Assembly (NCBI RefSeq): GCF_900185615.1
Contig: NZ_FYAK01000002.1
Coordinates: 434,001 to 498,000 of the forward strand
Origin: Photobacterium malacitanum
GTDB taxonomy: Bacteria > Pseudomonadota > Gammaproteobacteria > Enterobacterales > Vibrionaceae
DNA: 64,000 bases
Direction of reading: 5' to 3'
A program made the position numbers and the translations under genes. Shown in pieces: positions 19,029 to 28,656 of the stretch. Each line of letters starts with the position of its first letter. The first letter of the stretch is position 1. The notes beneath the pieces were generated by a model. It saw only the letters and a program-made list of their open reading frames with translations, ran no database searches and was not told where the DNA came from.

Positions 19029-19334
19029 GTCGGGTTAGATAGCGGATATAAAAAGCTGACAGAAGTTAACTGACTCCCAATAATTGGTGTCCCACTATTG
19101 GGGGTCAGTTAAAAATCCTATTACGAATCCAAATGAAACACCCCACACATCTGTGTTTATTTTAAATTTTATAAACTCACTCCATACGTAGTTATTCTCA
19201 ACAATCACTAATAAAGCAATGATTGGAACCAAACACATAAAAAGAAGCTAATCTATAGTAATTATCAGCACTCGATATTGTGTTTGAAAAAGTTTTATTT
19301 TTCGATGAGATAAGCAAACCATTGGAGATGGCGA
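19029..19334. other. Intergenic region with a long palindrome
   Basis: About 300 bases between the pseudouridine synthase and the small membrane-protein genes. It contains the inverted repeat listed separately and no credible gene. It may be the left edge of the foreign block. Confidence 0.5.
19066..19112. repeat. Long imperfect palindrome, possible terminator or element end
   Basis: TTAACTGACTCCCAATA (19066-19082) pairs with TATTGGGGGTCAGTTAA (19096-19112). This gives a 17-bp stem with a single T/G wobble around a 13-base loop. It follows the pseudouridine synthase gene by 37 bases. There is no long T-run on either side, so it is a weak match to a normal terminator. Confidence 0.6.
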
Positions 19335-19535
19335 TTATAATGATGGAAAAATAAAAAAGTAAAAACCACCATAGAAAAAAATAAATGCTATAAAAGTAAC
19401 CAAACCGGCAAAAAAATTTAACTTATTATCATAATAACTAATCCAGCCACCGGAAAAGAATATATTTTTTGTAACTAACGCGTACACCACATTCAATAGC
19501 GACAACAAAAAAGCAATAAAAAATAGTATTTCCAT
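19335..19535 (-). CDS. Very small two-helix membrane protein
   Basis: 66 residues, not recognised. It consists almost wholly of two hydrophobic segments (MEILFFIAFLLSLLNVVYAL and FFAGLVTFIAFIFFYGGFYF) around a short polar loop (GGWISYYDNKLN). GAGGTG lies five bases before the ATG, a good ribosome site that supports a real gene. It is the last of four same-strand genes, after the 1752- and 989-residue exoproteins and another tiny membrane protein. Its position suggests an immunity or accessory role, which is inference only. Confidence 0.6.
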   Translation of the reverse strand: MEILFFIAFLLSLLNVVYALVTKNIFFSGGWISYYDNKLNFFAGLVTFIAFIFFYGGFYFFIFPSL

Positions 19536-19585
19536 TATTCACCTCATTTTCATAAATATAACTAAGTAGATAAAGATATTTCGAA

Positions 19586-19801
19586 CTAACTGATTAGGTG
19601 AAATAAGTCATTAACTATACCTATCAGCTCGAAAACCGATAATAGATAGATAAAAATCACCGCCAAGAAGATCACACGCTTATCTGATAAATTTGAGCTC
19701 CACTTCACAATACACTTTATAATACCGAAACCGACTAACGCATATGACAATATTAGTAATGCACTTGCCAAGAAAACTAGAAAGATCGAATCACTACTCA
19801 T
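19586..19801 (-). CDS. Very small two-helix membrane protein
   Basis: 71 residues, not recognised. Two hydrophobic segments (IFLVFLASALLILSYALVGF and VIFLAVIFIYLLSVFELIGI) flank a basic loop (KWSSNLSDKR). The frame opens at 19813, but GAGGAAATGC places the ribosome site in front of the ATG at 19801. It starts 33 bases downstream of the stop of the transglutaminase-fold gene, so it is probably in the same transcript. Size, membrane nature and position directly after a protein with a hydrophobic C-terminal tip make it an immunity-protein candidate. Confidence 0.6.
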   Translation of the reverse strand: MSSDSIFLVFLASALLILSYALVGFGIIKCIVKWSSNLSDKRVIFLAVIFIYLLSVFELIGIVNDLFHLIS

Positions 19802-19834
19802 GCATTTCCTCATCTCTATATTGATGGAATTCTT

Positions 19835-22804
19835 TCATCGCACTGTAGGTCGCTGATTTGGACAGCGACTTCCTATCAGTGATATTACCTCCAACGCTCG
19901 GGACACAACCAAACCAGCCATAATCCCAATGTAAAGCCCAAGAAATCCTATAATTGGCAGACCTGCAAGTCCCAATAAGAAAGGTAAAAGACCAATAACG
20001 ACAAACAATGAAATCATCATGTCATGACAAAACTCTGAACCATTATCGTAAACCATAAGATCTAACCAAAGCTCAATCAAAAGTGCCCCGGCTATTAGCA
20101 AACTAACCATTAATAATAGTGGAGTCGAAATTAATCCAATACCAAAACCAATAAAACTAAAATATACCGCCATCTCATCACTCACGTAGCCACCATTTTC
20201 TCCACCTGAAATCTTATAAGCTCCAGAACCAGTGACAGGGTCTGTGATAATGTAGCCTGAGCCAGTCCAACCAACGACAGAAATGGGTTTCTCATGAACG
20301 GTGACTTCTTTACCCGATGCAATCGCACTGTTTATTTCAGATCTTGCTTCATCATCGATTGCTATCTCACTGAGTAAAAACTGGTTGCTATTAGTCAATA
20401 TGTAAATTTTTTGACCTTGCTGACCAGCAATACCCAATGTTTTAACAGCGCTAATACCTTGCGGATTGTTGGTACCATCATCCAACATTTTTTCTGGTAC
20501 TAAGTTTTCAAGATATGACGAAACCGCCCCTGTCTTACGGTGATAGTCTCGCCAGTCGTCCAGGCAGTTATTCGCTGCTTCCGCATTGTTTGCCAGCCTA
20601 TCAACATCCATTCCCAGCCCACTGAGAGAAACCCAACGAGGAACGCTAAAGAAGTAAGAAACGCTCAGATCAGTACTGAATGTACCGTAGCTAGGCTGAA
20701 TATAGTTCACAACTTTTGCAGATTTCGCCAACAATGTTTGTTGGAGGTTGACCATAGCATAATAGCTATGTATCCCTGTTTGCAGGAAAAGCCCTACTGT
20801 ATCGTGTTTGGTTAGCGTACCGATGTTTCCAGCATCCAGTTGTTGGCTAACAGCGGCATTTTTCGCTTTCAAATCTGCCAACATACTCGGCTCAATACCA
20901 TGGTAGTCAATACCAATTGCTTGATACTCACCAGCGATGACAGGGCTGTCAGTTTTTTCCCATCCAAATCGGGGCGTCCAAAAGCCTTTAGAGATATTAA
21001 GTTCTTCCCCTAGAGAAAAATTCCGATTTCCCGTCGCTACCACCTGCGTATCGACGAGAAACTCTGCGTCCATTTGGATTAATCCATACGGTAATTTCAC
21101 ATTTGATGACGTCACTTCGCTTTCACTTTGTGGCAGCTTGGCATTTAGCATTTCAATATCGGCCTGAGTAGCTGGTGTAAAATGCAGCGCCAACGTTTTA
21201 CCGGCTAATGCAGGGAGCGACATTTCCACATTGAGGTAAGTGTTTCGGTAGTTATCGTTCAGCGTAAACCCAAACTTATGCCTTATATTGCTTGGTAGTT
21301 GAGCCAACGGCTGGCTGGCGACAACAGAAATGTATGGCAACGCCACAGGAAGCACTTCTGCTTCGGTTTTGACAATTTTCTTCCCTCCCGCTATGTCATT
21401 AAATTTCGCATTGGGATGGTTAAGCTGAATATAGTCTTCGACTTTCTTTTCCAGCTCCGAAACAAGTTGAGCGGCATAGGCTTGATCAAGTCCACGAACC
21501 GTTTTGTTCTCATGATCAACGTCAGCAGCTGCTGTTAGCGCGGCATACAATTGGTCCGGGTCAGTATCCATCGCTGCGTTTAGATCAATACCTTCCTCAT
21601 GGGTGTACTGTTTGAAGCTAGGGTCTAATGCGACCCATTGCCCTTCAATTTGCGCTTCTACCCATACATGCTCCATCTTAAGGCGCTTTGCAACACCATT
21701 ATGATCCGTAATCAGAAAATTAGGTACGCCACCCTGACCAAGCAGATTTTGCAGTGCTTCGACATTTCTAACACCGCCAACCCAATTAAGTGACTGAGTA
21801 ATATCAACTTCCACCGAGCCATAGACATAACGTGCAGGGGTGTTTGAAGCCCGCAGCAAACTGACCAGCAAGCTGGCTTGGTCAATTGCCCCACCTCGTT
21901 TGCTAAACAAGGTATAGTCTGCCCCCTGAATAGAACCATGTGCAGGAACATACTCTATGGTGTTGTAGACATAGTTATAGATAGCCAACGGATCGTGATT
22001 CAGCTCTGTGGCTAGCTGTGTTAAGCGTTCAGTTGCTTGGTTATCTTCATTAAACTGCAAGAACATGTCTGACGCTGGGTCTGACGCATAACTTGAAACT
22101 GTGCGTGCATTAGCCTGATTGCTTTGGCTCAAAAGCCCAAGATAATCCTGAAGTGCTTCAACAGAAGGGGCTGGTTCGTGAACAGCAGAAGAAAGAGGGC
22201 CGAAAGGCAGTATTTCACTATTGTATTGGTGAGGAGCTGGACCCAGTTTTATCGATGCCAATGATTGATGCAGTTTACCCGCAAGCTCTTGAGACTCGGT
22301 GACAGAATTGAAATCTGCCTGACCGAGAGCGCTAGCAGCTTCCATCATTGAGTGATAATGCTTGAACATCATAGACAGCTGATCGCTGAACAATTTAACT
22401 TTCTGGACATCATTTATCTTTACGGCCTCACTGAGCTGCTTTCGCAACGCATGTTCAGCTTCATCCTTTTGATCAGCGATGATGTTGACGGAATACGAAA
22501 CATAACGTTGAAACTTTTCAGCTAGCACCACACGCATCTCGTTTAGCTCTGCTAACTTGTCATCACCCTCCTTGCCAGTAAAACTTGCAAGGTATTTGGA
22601 AGTGTGTTGGCGTAATGCCTCAACACTGTTCATCAATTCGATGCCTACATCCCTATTTTCATAATGCTCTTTTGCCGCGAGCATCGCCATCGCAGAAGGC
22701 GAGTAGAAGACAAACAGGTAAAGCATCGCCACAGTTAAGGCTACCATCCGGAGAAAGCCACCGGTATTTCGCCAGAACTCAAGCGCAATATTGCTAGATT
22801 TCAT
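19835..22804 (-). CDS. Transglutaminase-fold exoprotein with hydrophobic C-terminal tip
   Basis: 989 residues. One membrane or signal segment (about 18-38) is followed by a helical region (45-260) and a transglutaminase-like core (about 265-400). RRGG-like SKRGGAIDQASLLVSLLRA corresponds to the helix that normally carries the catalytic Cys, but no Cys is there. The His (H379 in MEHVWVEA) and Asp (D394 in ALDPS) of the triad are present. Residues 844-873 contain GWTGSGYIITDP and AYKISGGENGGY, a motif I associate with large secreted proteins that carry variable C-terminal domains. The last 116 residues form about four hydrophobic helices. It follows the 1752-residue gene by 24 bases. Base composition is visibly richer in G+C than the flanking core genes. 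Confidence 0.75.
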   Translation of the reverse strand: MKSSNIALEFWRNTGGFLRMVALTVAMLYLFVFYSPSAMAMLAAKEHYENRDVGIELMNSVEALRQHTSKYLASFTGKEGDDKLAELNEMRVVLAEKFQRYVSYSVNIIADQKDEAEHALRKQLSEAVKINDVQKVKLFSDQLSMMFKHYHSMMEAASALGQADFNSVTESQELAGKLHQSLASIKLGPAPHQYNSEILPFGPLSSAVHEPAPSVEALQDYLGLLSQSNQANARTVSSYASDPASDMFLQFNEDNQATERLTQLATELNHDPLAIYNYVYNTIEYVPAHGSIQGADYTLFSKRGGAIDQASLLVSLLRASNTPARYVYGSVEVDITQSLNWVGGVRNVEALQNLLGQGGVPNFLITDHNGVAKRLKMEHVWVEAQIEGQWVALDPSFKQYTHEEGIDLNAAMDTDPDQLYAALTAAADVDHENKTVRGLDQAYAAQLVSELEKKVEDYIQLNHPNAKFNDIAGGKKIVKTEAEVLPVALPYISVVASQPLAQLPSNIRHKFGFTLNDNYRNTYLNVEMSLPALAGKTLALHFTPATQADIEMLNAKLPQSESEVTSSNVKLPYGLIQMDAEFLVDTQVVATGNRNFSLGEELNISKGFWTPRFGWEKTDSPVIAGEYQAIGIDYHGIEPSMLADLKAKNAAVSQQLDAGNIGTLTKHDTVGLFLQTGIHSYYAMVNLQQTLLAKSAKVVNYIQPSYGTFSTDLSVSYFFSVPRWVSLSGLGMDVDRLANNAEAANNCLDDWRDYHRKTGAVSSYLENLVPEKMLDDGTNNPQGISAVKTLGIAGQQGQKIYILTNSNQFLLSEIAIDDEARSEINSAIASGKEVTVHEKPISVVGWTGSGYIITDPVTGSGAYKISGGENGGYVSDEMAVYFSFIGFGIGLISTPLLLMVSLLIAGALLIELWLDLMVYDNGSEFCHDMMISLFVVIGLLPFLLGLAGLPIIGFLGLYIGIMAGLVVSRALEVISLIGSRCPNQRPTVR

Positions 22805-22828
22805 ATTTATATCCCTATATTCCGGTGG

Positions 22829-25800
22829 TTACTGCAAAGGTACGCGACAAATACGGCGATTAAACTCACCCGGCGCTGTTACTTCTATCGCGAAACGTTG
22901 AGTGACAGCCTTCCTAGTTAAGTCACTCACTTCCAGAACCACGTCCTGCAACCCAATCTGCTTGTTGTTTGCTAACCATTGAACGAGTCCGGACTGACTG
23001 ATACTCATTCCTTCTGGCGCGCTAAGCAGGCGATATCGCAATGCATCGCCATCAGGGTCACTCGCAACAACCTGATAAAGGTACACAAACTCAGTTCGGG
23101 CGCGAAGTTTAGGTAAACTTGTCAACACTGGCGGTTGGCTTTCACCTAGATATTTAACGGTTAGATTGAACTTCTGTGTATCACTGTTCCCAACGGAATC
23201 AAACACCGAAACACTTACGTAATGATCACCAACATCGTTTTCAGTGACACTCCAGGAGAGAACGCCAGAGTTGCTTACTGCCATCCCTACTGGGCCTTCG
23301 TCAAGCTGATAACGTAAAGGATCATTGTCCAAATCAACCACTGTCATCGGGTACGCATAATCCATCCCGTTATACGCTGATAGTACAGGGGTACTCGTTA
23401 TTACCGGCTCGTTTCCGCTGTTTACACGAATGCTGTACATTTGCTCCGCATATGCACCATAGTTATCATAAACTCTTAAAGTAATGGGATTACTTCCCTT
23501 CTGATTGATTTCAGGAAGCCAGGTTACCGTCCCGCTTCTAGAGACAGTCATTCCTGCTGGCGCTTCAATTAAGCGATAAGTTAGATCATCACCATCAGGA
23601 TCCGCTGCAATAATAAGGTCCTGATAACTGGTCCCCACAAAGGCTTCAAGTAAAGGGACGGATGTAATGACAGGGTAAACATTGTTTAACACTTCACGAA
23701 CAGTAACATTGAAGCTTTGTGTGCTTTGCATACCAAAAGGGTCTTCAGCAACAACAACAAAGGTGTGCGTACCCAACCGGGAAGCATTTGGTGTCCATTC
23801 GATTTCATTTGACGCGGTTAACACAGCCCCTTCAGGAGCCGTTGCCAACGAGAACGATACTGGGTCACCATTTGGATCCTTAGCAGACACCAAGTATTTG
23901 TAGGGGGTATCAATTGCTGCAATACCTGTTGGACTACTCGTAAACTCCGGTGCGGCGTTACTCGGATAGTAACTAAAGCTAAAACTTTGCTCCGCAAAGA
24001 CGCCCGACTGATCAGCGACTCGGATACGTACGCTGAACTTTCCGTCAAGTTGTGTACTGGCTGGCCATATGACTAAACCATTCGTGTCTATCACCATTCC
24101 AGCAGATGCTTCCATCAACAGGTATGACAGCGATTCACCTTCTGGATCTGAAGCCAGCACCTGATAGTGCAAGTCCCCATCACTCTCAACTCGCCAACTT
24201 GGTTGGCTTGCAATGAGTGGTGGTTGATTTGCAGTTTCAACTACCTGTACATCGAAGCTCTGAGTTGTGACGAGTCCTCCGTCACTTCTCGCAGCAACCC
24301 TAACAGAATACGTCCCTGATTTACTCGGCTGCCACAATACCAAGTTGTTAGCATCAAGGGTCATTCCGTCCGGGAAAGCTTGCAGACTAACGTCTATCGG
24401 TTGTCCTAAGCTGTCCGATACCAACACTTGGTATGTGAACGTTTCGCCCAATTGCAGATACGTTGTAGGTGTGCTGGTAAACTCTGGAGCGTCTCCTGTG
24501 GTGACGGCAAAGATAACAAACGACTGGATGGCAACTAAGTTTTTATCATCGATAACTTCGACGATAACGCTGTGTCCGCCATCTCCACTGACTTGATCCG
24601 GACGCCAGCTAATTTCACCCGTGTTTTCATCAATGATCATTCCTTCTGGTGACTCGATAAGCTGATAAACAAGACGGACATTTCGATCACTCTCTGCTAC
24701 CACCTGGTAATAGTAACTCGCCCCTACCTGCGCTTTTAACAATGGCTCACTGATAATTATTGGTGCCCGTAGAAAATCGAGAACATCAAATGAAAGCAGT
24801 GTTGTCGACTGCAGACCCGTGAGATCTTGCACTGCAACTTCAGCCATCAGCTGCCCAACGTCAGATTGCGTTGGCTGCCACGAGACAACACCACTGGTAC
24901 CATTGACACGCATGCCAGCAGGTGCATCAACAAGAGCGAATGAAAAATCATCCCCAACATTCGGATCTGAAACGTTCAACGCTAATTGGAATTTCTCACC
25001 AACCTCAAGCACAATTGGAGGGACTGGTTCAATGACTGGGGACTCATTGCTCTCCGCCACGTTAACCGCAAACCATTGTGTAGCTTCTGCCACTTGACTA
25101 TCCGTCACTTTAACTTTGGCAATCATGGCGCGCGTCTCATTGTTATCGGTCAGGCACTCCTCATTGCTACTAACAACTATGGTTTCAATGTCATCACCCA
25201 AGGCGCTTTCTGGTATATCTTTTAATACCAATGGCTGGCTGCTTTCTGTAGCTATGTTTTGAACATCAACCTGCCCAATAAAAACACCTTGACTATAGAA
25301 AGCGACAGCGAAAGGATGCGTTGTGTCTGCCAGACCCCGATTGTTCAGCGTCGCAGCTACATGTACTAATCCACTCTTGCTTTCTGAAAGCATTATCCGG
25401 TTAACTTGTAAGTCGGCCAGATAAATAGGAGGGAGTTGATCTATGATCTCCTTAATCTTAATATCAACAATCGCCTCAGAAAAAGACTTCGCTCTAAGTC
25501 CCCCACTTCGCAGGAAGTTAAGGTCCCAGGCTGCTCCCCCGCTTTCAATGGCCAAGTTCACGTAATCTCTTATACTGGCGCCAGAACCGCTTACAGCCCT
25601 TGCCCCATTACAGGTGTAGTAACTGCCACTGCCATCGGCTACAAAGCCTATTCCTTCAGCAGTCATCCCCATTGCAGAACTGCCATCGTCACACCTGAAC
25701 GATGAGTTAGTGACAGCATTGAGTAAGGTCCTGGTTGACTTGAGTTGCTCCAACATCTGTTGGTATGACCAAGATAAGGTGACATCTCGGTCTTCATCTG

Positions 25801-28087
25801 TAACAAGGATTAAGTTCTTCGCAGAGTCCGTTCTTAATGAGTAAGTATCCAGCGTTCCTTTCATAGCACGATATCCATCTTCGGTTCCGCCATAGAGTCT
25901 TAGCTGCGCCGCTAAACGGCTGAAGCCGGCTGAATCAACCATTTTCTCCCTATCAACCATCAGATAGCGGGGTCCGCGTTCATACCCGATCAGACCATAA
26001 TGATTCTTCGCTGTGTCTTCACCAACACCCGCATCAGCCAGACCTACTTCCAATGAAGCCACTAGGTCTTTGAGCCAGTTGTGCTCTCCAGACATAGATC
26101 CAGACTCGTCCACCACGACAAAAACATCTGCACTACCGCTCACGCGAGTGGTCGTTCCCTGAATTATTTTGCATTGCTGGTTAGTTTGCTCAAACCCTTG
26201 AGGTGGCAATAAGACATTCTGCCACTGCACTTCTCCGGTAAGAGGGTCAATCGTTATGTCTTTATGACCATGCACCAGACTGAAATGCAGTTGTGTCTCC
26301 TTGTCGTCCGTAGCGGTAACCTGGTAATAATAAGGCCGCTCTTTAGCAACCACTTCGACGGGTAGTGAGGTAATCTGTGGCGGTTCGTTGGCCACCGAAA
26401 CGACGGTTAGCCGGTATTGCTGATTATCGGTTAACCCCGGAGCATCTCTAACCTGAACACGTACTGTCACCGGTGGTTCTAAACTTTCCGGTTTCCAGGT
26501 GATAAGGCCAGTATCCGCATCAATAACCATTCCCACTGGTGCGTCTAACAGTTCGAACGTCAGAGGATGAGACTCTTCATCTATCGCGACAACCTGATAG
26601 AGATAAAGATCTTGCAGCACGACCTCAGAAATAGGTGCAGACACGATAACAGGCGCATTGTTACCCAGCGCAGTAACGTTAACATTAAAGCTTTGGCTAT
26701 CTTCTGCTTTACCGTCGCTAACAACGACTTTAACAAGATGACTACCTGTGTCTCCGTTAGAAATAGGCCATGTAATCAATCCTACTTCAGCGTCGATTAG
26801 CATGTTTTGTGGCGCATTATCCAAACGGAATGAAAGTCCATCCCCGTCTAAATCTATAGCGGAGACCGTGTAGCTATACCGCGTATCAATGGTGCTTTCT
26901 GTAATAGGCGTCGACGTGATTTCAGGGGCGTAATTAGATGGAGCATCTAATCTCACAGCAAAAGTCTGGCTGTCAAACTCCCCTTTATCATCAGTCGCAA
27001 TCACTTCGACTGGAAACTCACCAAAAGAAGACGCTAGAATGTCTGTTGTAACCCAAGAAATCACCCCGGTAATTGGATTGATCACCATACCATCAGGTGA
27101 CTGTGCCAACGAATACGTAATCGGATCATGATCAGGGTCATTGGCCACGACAACATATTGATATTCATCGGGCCAAGTAACTTGAGTAACCAGCGTTGAC
27201 TCAATCACAGGAGGTTCATTGAAGCTGACTAAAGAGGTCAAGTCCCCTTTAAACAGCTCCCCGCCCAAGTGCATCGAACCAACCCACTGGTTCGCTATCA
27301 CGGTTCCCATCAAATCGCCATGTGGTGCACTAATATTTGCATTAGGCGCCAACACATGACCTTCAATTCTTATTCCTGCAAACTTCAGCTCACTGGAGTC
27401 GGGGAAGTTGAAAAGTACTCTTTCTCTGTGAACGGCAAGAGATGACATACTTTTGCTCTGTACACTATTAAATTTCGTGCTGTCACCAAGCATATTAATG
27501 ATAATGGTTGCTTCAGGAGGAAGGCAGCTAAACTCAAAAGTATGAGCAGATTGAAATTGCGCACCATCAATATTAAACACTTGAACCGGAGAAGCACAAT
27601 CACCTTCGAGGTATAACCCGCCCCACTGATATTTTGACTCACCGGTTACTTCTGCTTCAGAAAGTTGCCGTGATACTTCCTGATAGTATTCTTTCGACGA
27701 GAATATGGAGTTTTCAAGCGCTATATTTTCAATACTCACACCAGCAGGAAAACCTGCAATAACTGAACTGCTAACTCCGCTAACGTCGCCTTCAATGCGT
27801 ATTTTCCCTTGATAAAGGCGACCTAAACTAAAGTTAACATCCCCTTCTACGAGCAAGCCAAAATCGCTATAGTCTGAGGGCAAGCCAGCACCAATAGAAT
27901 ATCCACCGATGTCGAGGTTTCCACCAACAGCTAGCCCTCGCTGACTATTACCGGATTCGGAGTTGAAGTCACTAAAAATATACCCACTAAAGTTAGTGGC
28001 TGGCAAAAGTAAATCATCTTTTCCAGCGTTACTTGGATAAGATGCTACAAAAGTTAATAATAGTAAGAGGATATTCATTGTCCTCAT
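22829..28087 (-). CDS. Giant secreted Ig-repeat protein with choice-of-anchor A and VWA domains
   Basis: 1752 residues. A signal peptide ends near SNAG. Residues about 25-270 resemble a choice-of-anchor A/collagen-binding-A-like domain (GLAVGGNLDIGGYS, GLLVEGDVNF). Then come 12 putative-Ig/cadherin-like repeats, each with a core like DPDGDxLxYxLxxAPxGM and a closing Gly-x-x-x-Trp. Between repeats 4 and 5 a von Willebrand A domain is inserted, with an intact metal site starting at D660 in VVVDESGSMSG, plus GGTEDGY and LVTDEDRD. The protein should be extracellular and adhesive. No cell-wall anchor or type I signal was seen; the C-terminus ends shortly after the last repeat. It is the first gene of the block. 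Confidence 0.82.
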   Translation of the reverse strand: MRTMNILLLLLTFVASYPSNAGKDDLLLPATNFSGYIFSDFNSESGNSQRGLAVGGNLDIGGYSIGAGLPSDYSDFGLLVEGDVNFSLGRLYQGKIRIEGDVSGVSSSVIAGFPAGVSIENIALENSIFSSKEYYQEVSRQLSEAEVTGESKYQWGGLYLEGDCASPVQVFNIDGAQFQSAHTFEFSCLPPEATIIINMLGDSTKFNSVQSKSMSSLAVHRERVLFNFPDSSELKFAGIRIEGHVLAPNANISAPHGDLMGTVIANQWVGSMHLGGELFKGDLTSLVSFNEPPVIESTLVTQVTWPDEYQYVVVANDPDHDPITYSLAQSPDGMVINPITGVISWVTTDILASSFGEFPVEVIATDDKGEFDSQTFAVRLDAPSNYAPEITSTPITESTIDTRYSYTVSAIDLDGDGLSFRLDNAPQNMLIDAEVGLITWPISNGDTGSHLVKVVVSDGKAEDSQSFNVNVTALGNNAPVIVSAPISEVVLQDLYLYQVVAIDEESHPLTFELLDAPVGMVIDADTGLITWKPESLEPPVTVRVQVRDAPGLTDNQQYRLTVVSVANEPPQITSLPVEVVAKERPYYYQVTATDDKETQLHFSLVHGHKDITIDPLTGEVQWQNVLLPPQGFEQTNQQCKIIQGTTTRVSGSADVFVVVDESGSMSGEHNWLKDLVASLEVGLADAGVGEDTAKNHYGLIGYERGPRYLMVDREKMVDSAGFSRLAAQLRLYGGTEDGYRAMKGTLDTYSLRTDSAKNLILVTDEDRDVTLSWSYQQMLEQLKSTRTLLNAVTNSSFRCDDGSSAMGMTAEGIGFVADGSGSYYTCNGARAVSGSGASIRDYVNLAIESGGAAWDLNFLRSGGLRAKSFSEAIVDIKIKEIIDQLPPIYLADLQVNRIMLSESKSGLVHVAATLNNRGLADTTHPFAVAFYSQGVFIGQVDVQNIATESSQPLVLKDIPESALGDDIETIVVSSNEECLTDNNETRAMIAKVKVTDSQVAEATQWFAVNVAESNESPVIEPVPPIVLEVGEKFQLALNVSDPNVGDDFSFALVDAPAGMRVNGTSGVVSWQPTQSDVGQLMAEVAVQDLTGLQSTTLLSFDVLDFLRAPIIISEPLLKAQVGASYYYQVVAESDRNVRLVYQLIESPEGMIIDENTGEISWRPDQVSGDGGHSVIVEVIDDKNLVAIQSFVIFAVTTGDAPEFTSTPTTYLQLGETFTYQVLVSDSLGQPIDVSLQAFPDGMTLDANNLVLWQPSKSGTYSVRVAARSDGGLVTTQSFDVQVVETANQPPLIASQPSWRVESDGDLHYQVLASDPEGESLSYLLMEASAGMVIDTNGLVIWPASTQLDGKFSVRIRVADQSGVFAEQSFSFSYYPSNAAPEFTSSPTGIAAIDTPYKYLVSAKDPNGDPVSFSLATAPEGAVLTASNEIEWTPNASRLGTHTFVVVAEDPFGMQSTQSFNVTVREVLNNVYPVITSVPLLEAFVGTSYQDLIIAADPDGDDLTYRLIEAPAGMTVSRSGTVTWLPEINQKGSNPITLRVYDNYGAYAEQMYSIRVNSGNEPVITSTPVLSAYNGMDYAYPMTVVDLDNDPLRYQLDEGPVGMAVSNSGVLSWSVTENDVGDHYVSVSVFDSVGNSDTQKFNLTVKYLGESQPPVLTSLPKLRARTEFVYLYQVVASDPDGDALRYRLLSAPEGMSISQSGLVQWLANNKQIGLQDVVLEVSDLTRKAVTQRFAIEVTAPGEFNRRICRVPLQ

Positions 28088-28656
28088 TGGATAACCTTCC
28101 TTAGTTATTTCAAATCTGTGACTACAATTTTTAATATTTCATGTGGAGTTAAGTTTCCCTTCCTGAAAAATGGTACATTAATCAATCAACTTAATTATGC
28201 ACATCATCTATTTTTATCTACCAACGCAGCATTAACATTGAATGATAAATATATAAATTACTTTGTAATGTGTAAGCGCACCATAAACACCAAACTCTAA
28301 TCACTCAAAACGAAAAACAAGAACAATCTAAAGAAGATTTAAAATACTTAACCGACTAAATAGCCAAGAATAGAAAATCATGATCAAACAATTTGAATCA
28401 AGTTCATTATTAAATATTCTACATGGCATGCCGCCAACTTATGTTGCTGGATTAATGGACTTACAGCAATTATCGAAAATGACACTTATTGAGCTTTTGG
28501 CAAAAGGGAGTTGATCTAATTTACAAATAAGCAAAGCGATACAATAATTAAAGACCGTAGTGAAAAACGTAAGACTGCAGCAACATTATTCTTGGAAATA
28601 CCAATACGCAATGCAGCTCTATCGTATCCGCCCCATGAACCCACGGGGCGATATAA
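28088..28656. other. Promoter region of the Ig/VWA gene plus insertion-sequence debris
   Basis: Upstream of the Ig/VWA gene the DNA turns very AT-rich. At 28272-28291 there is a sequence like an IS66-family terminal repeat (GTAAGCGCACCATAAACACC), and a related one at 28624-28642. Between them is a short frame at 28382-28513 (43 residues, MIKQFESSSLL...) with only a weak ribosome site, which I do not trust as a gene. The rest looks like decayed mobile DNA. Confidence 0.5.

Noticed and set aside
25436..25705. Several 70-110-residue plus-strand frames across the Ig/VWA gene
   Set aside because: They are shadows of a continuous 1752-residue frame with clear domain repeats on the other strand.
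28382..28513. A 43-residue frame inside the IS66 debris
   Set aside because: No good ribosome site and no resemblance to a known IS66 accessory gene. It is mentioned only in the intergenic entry.
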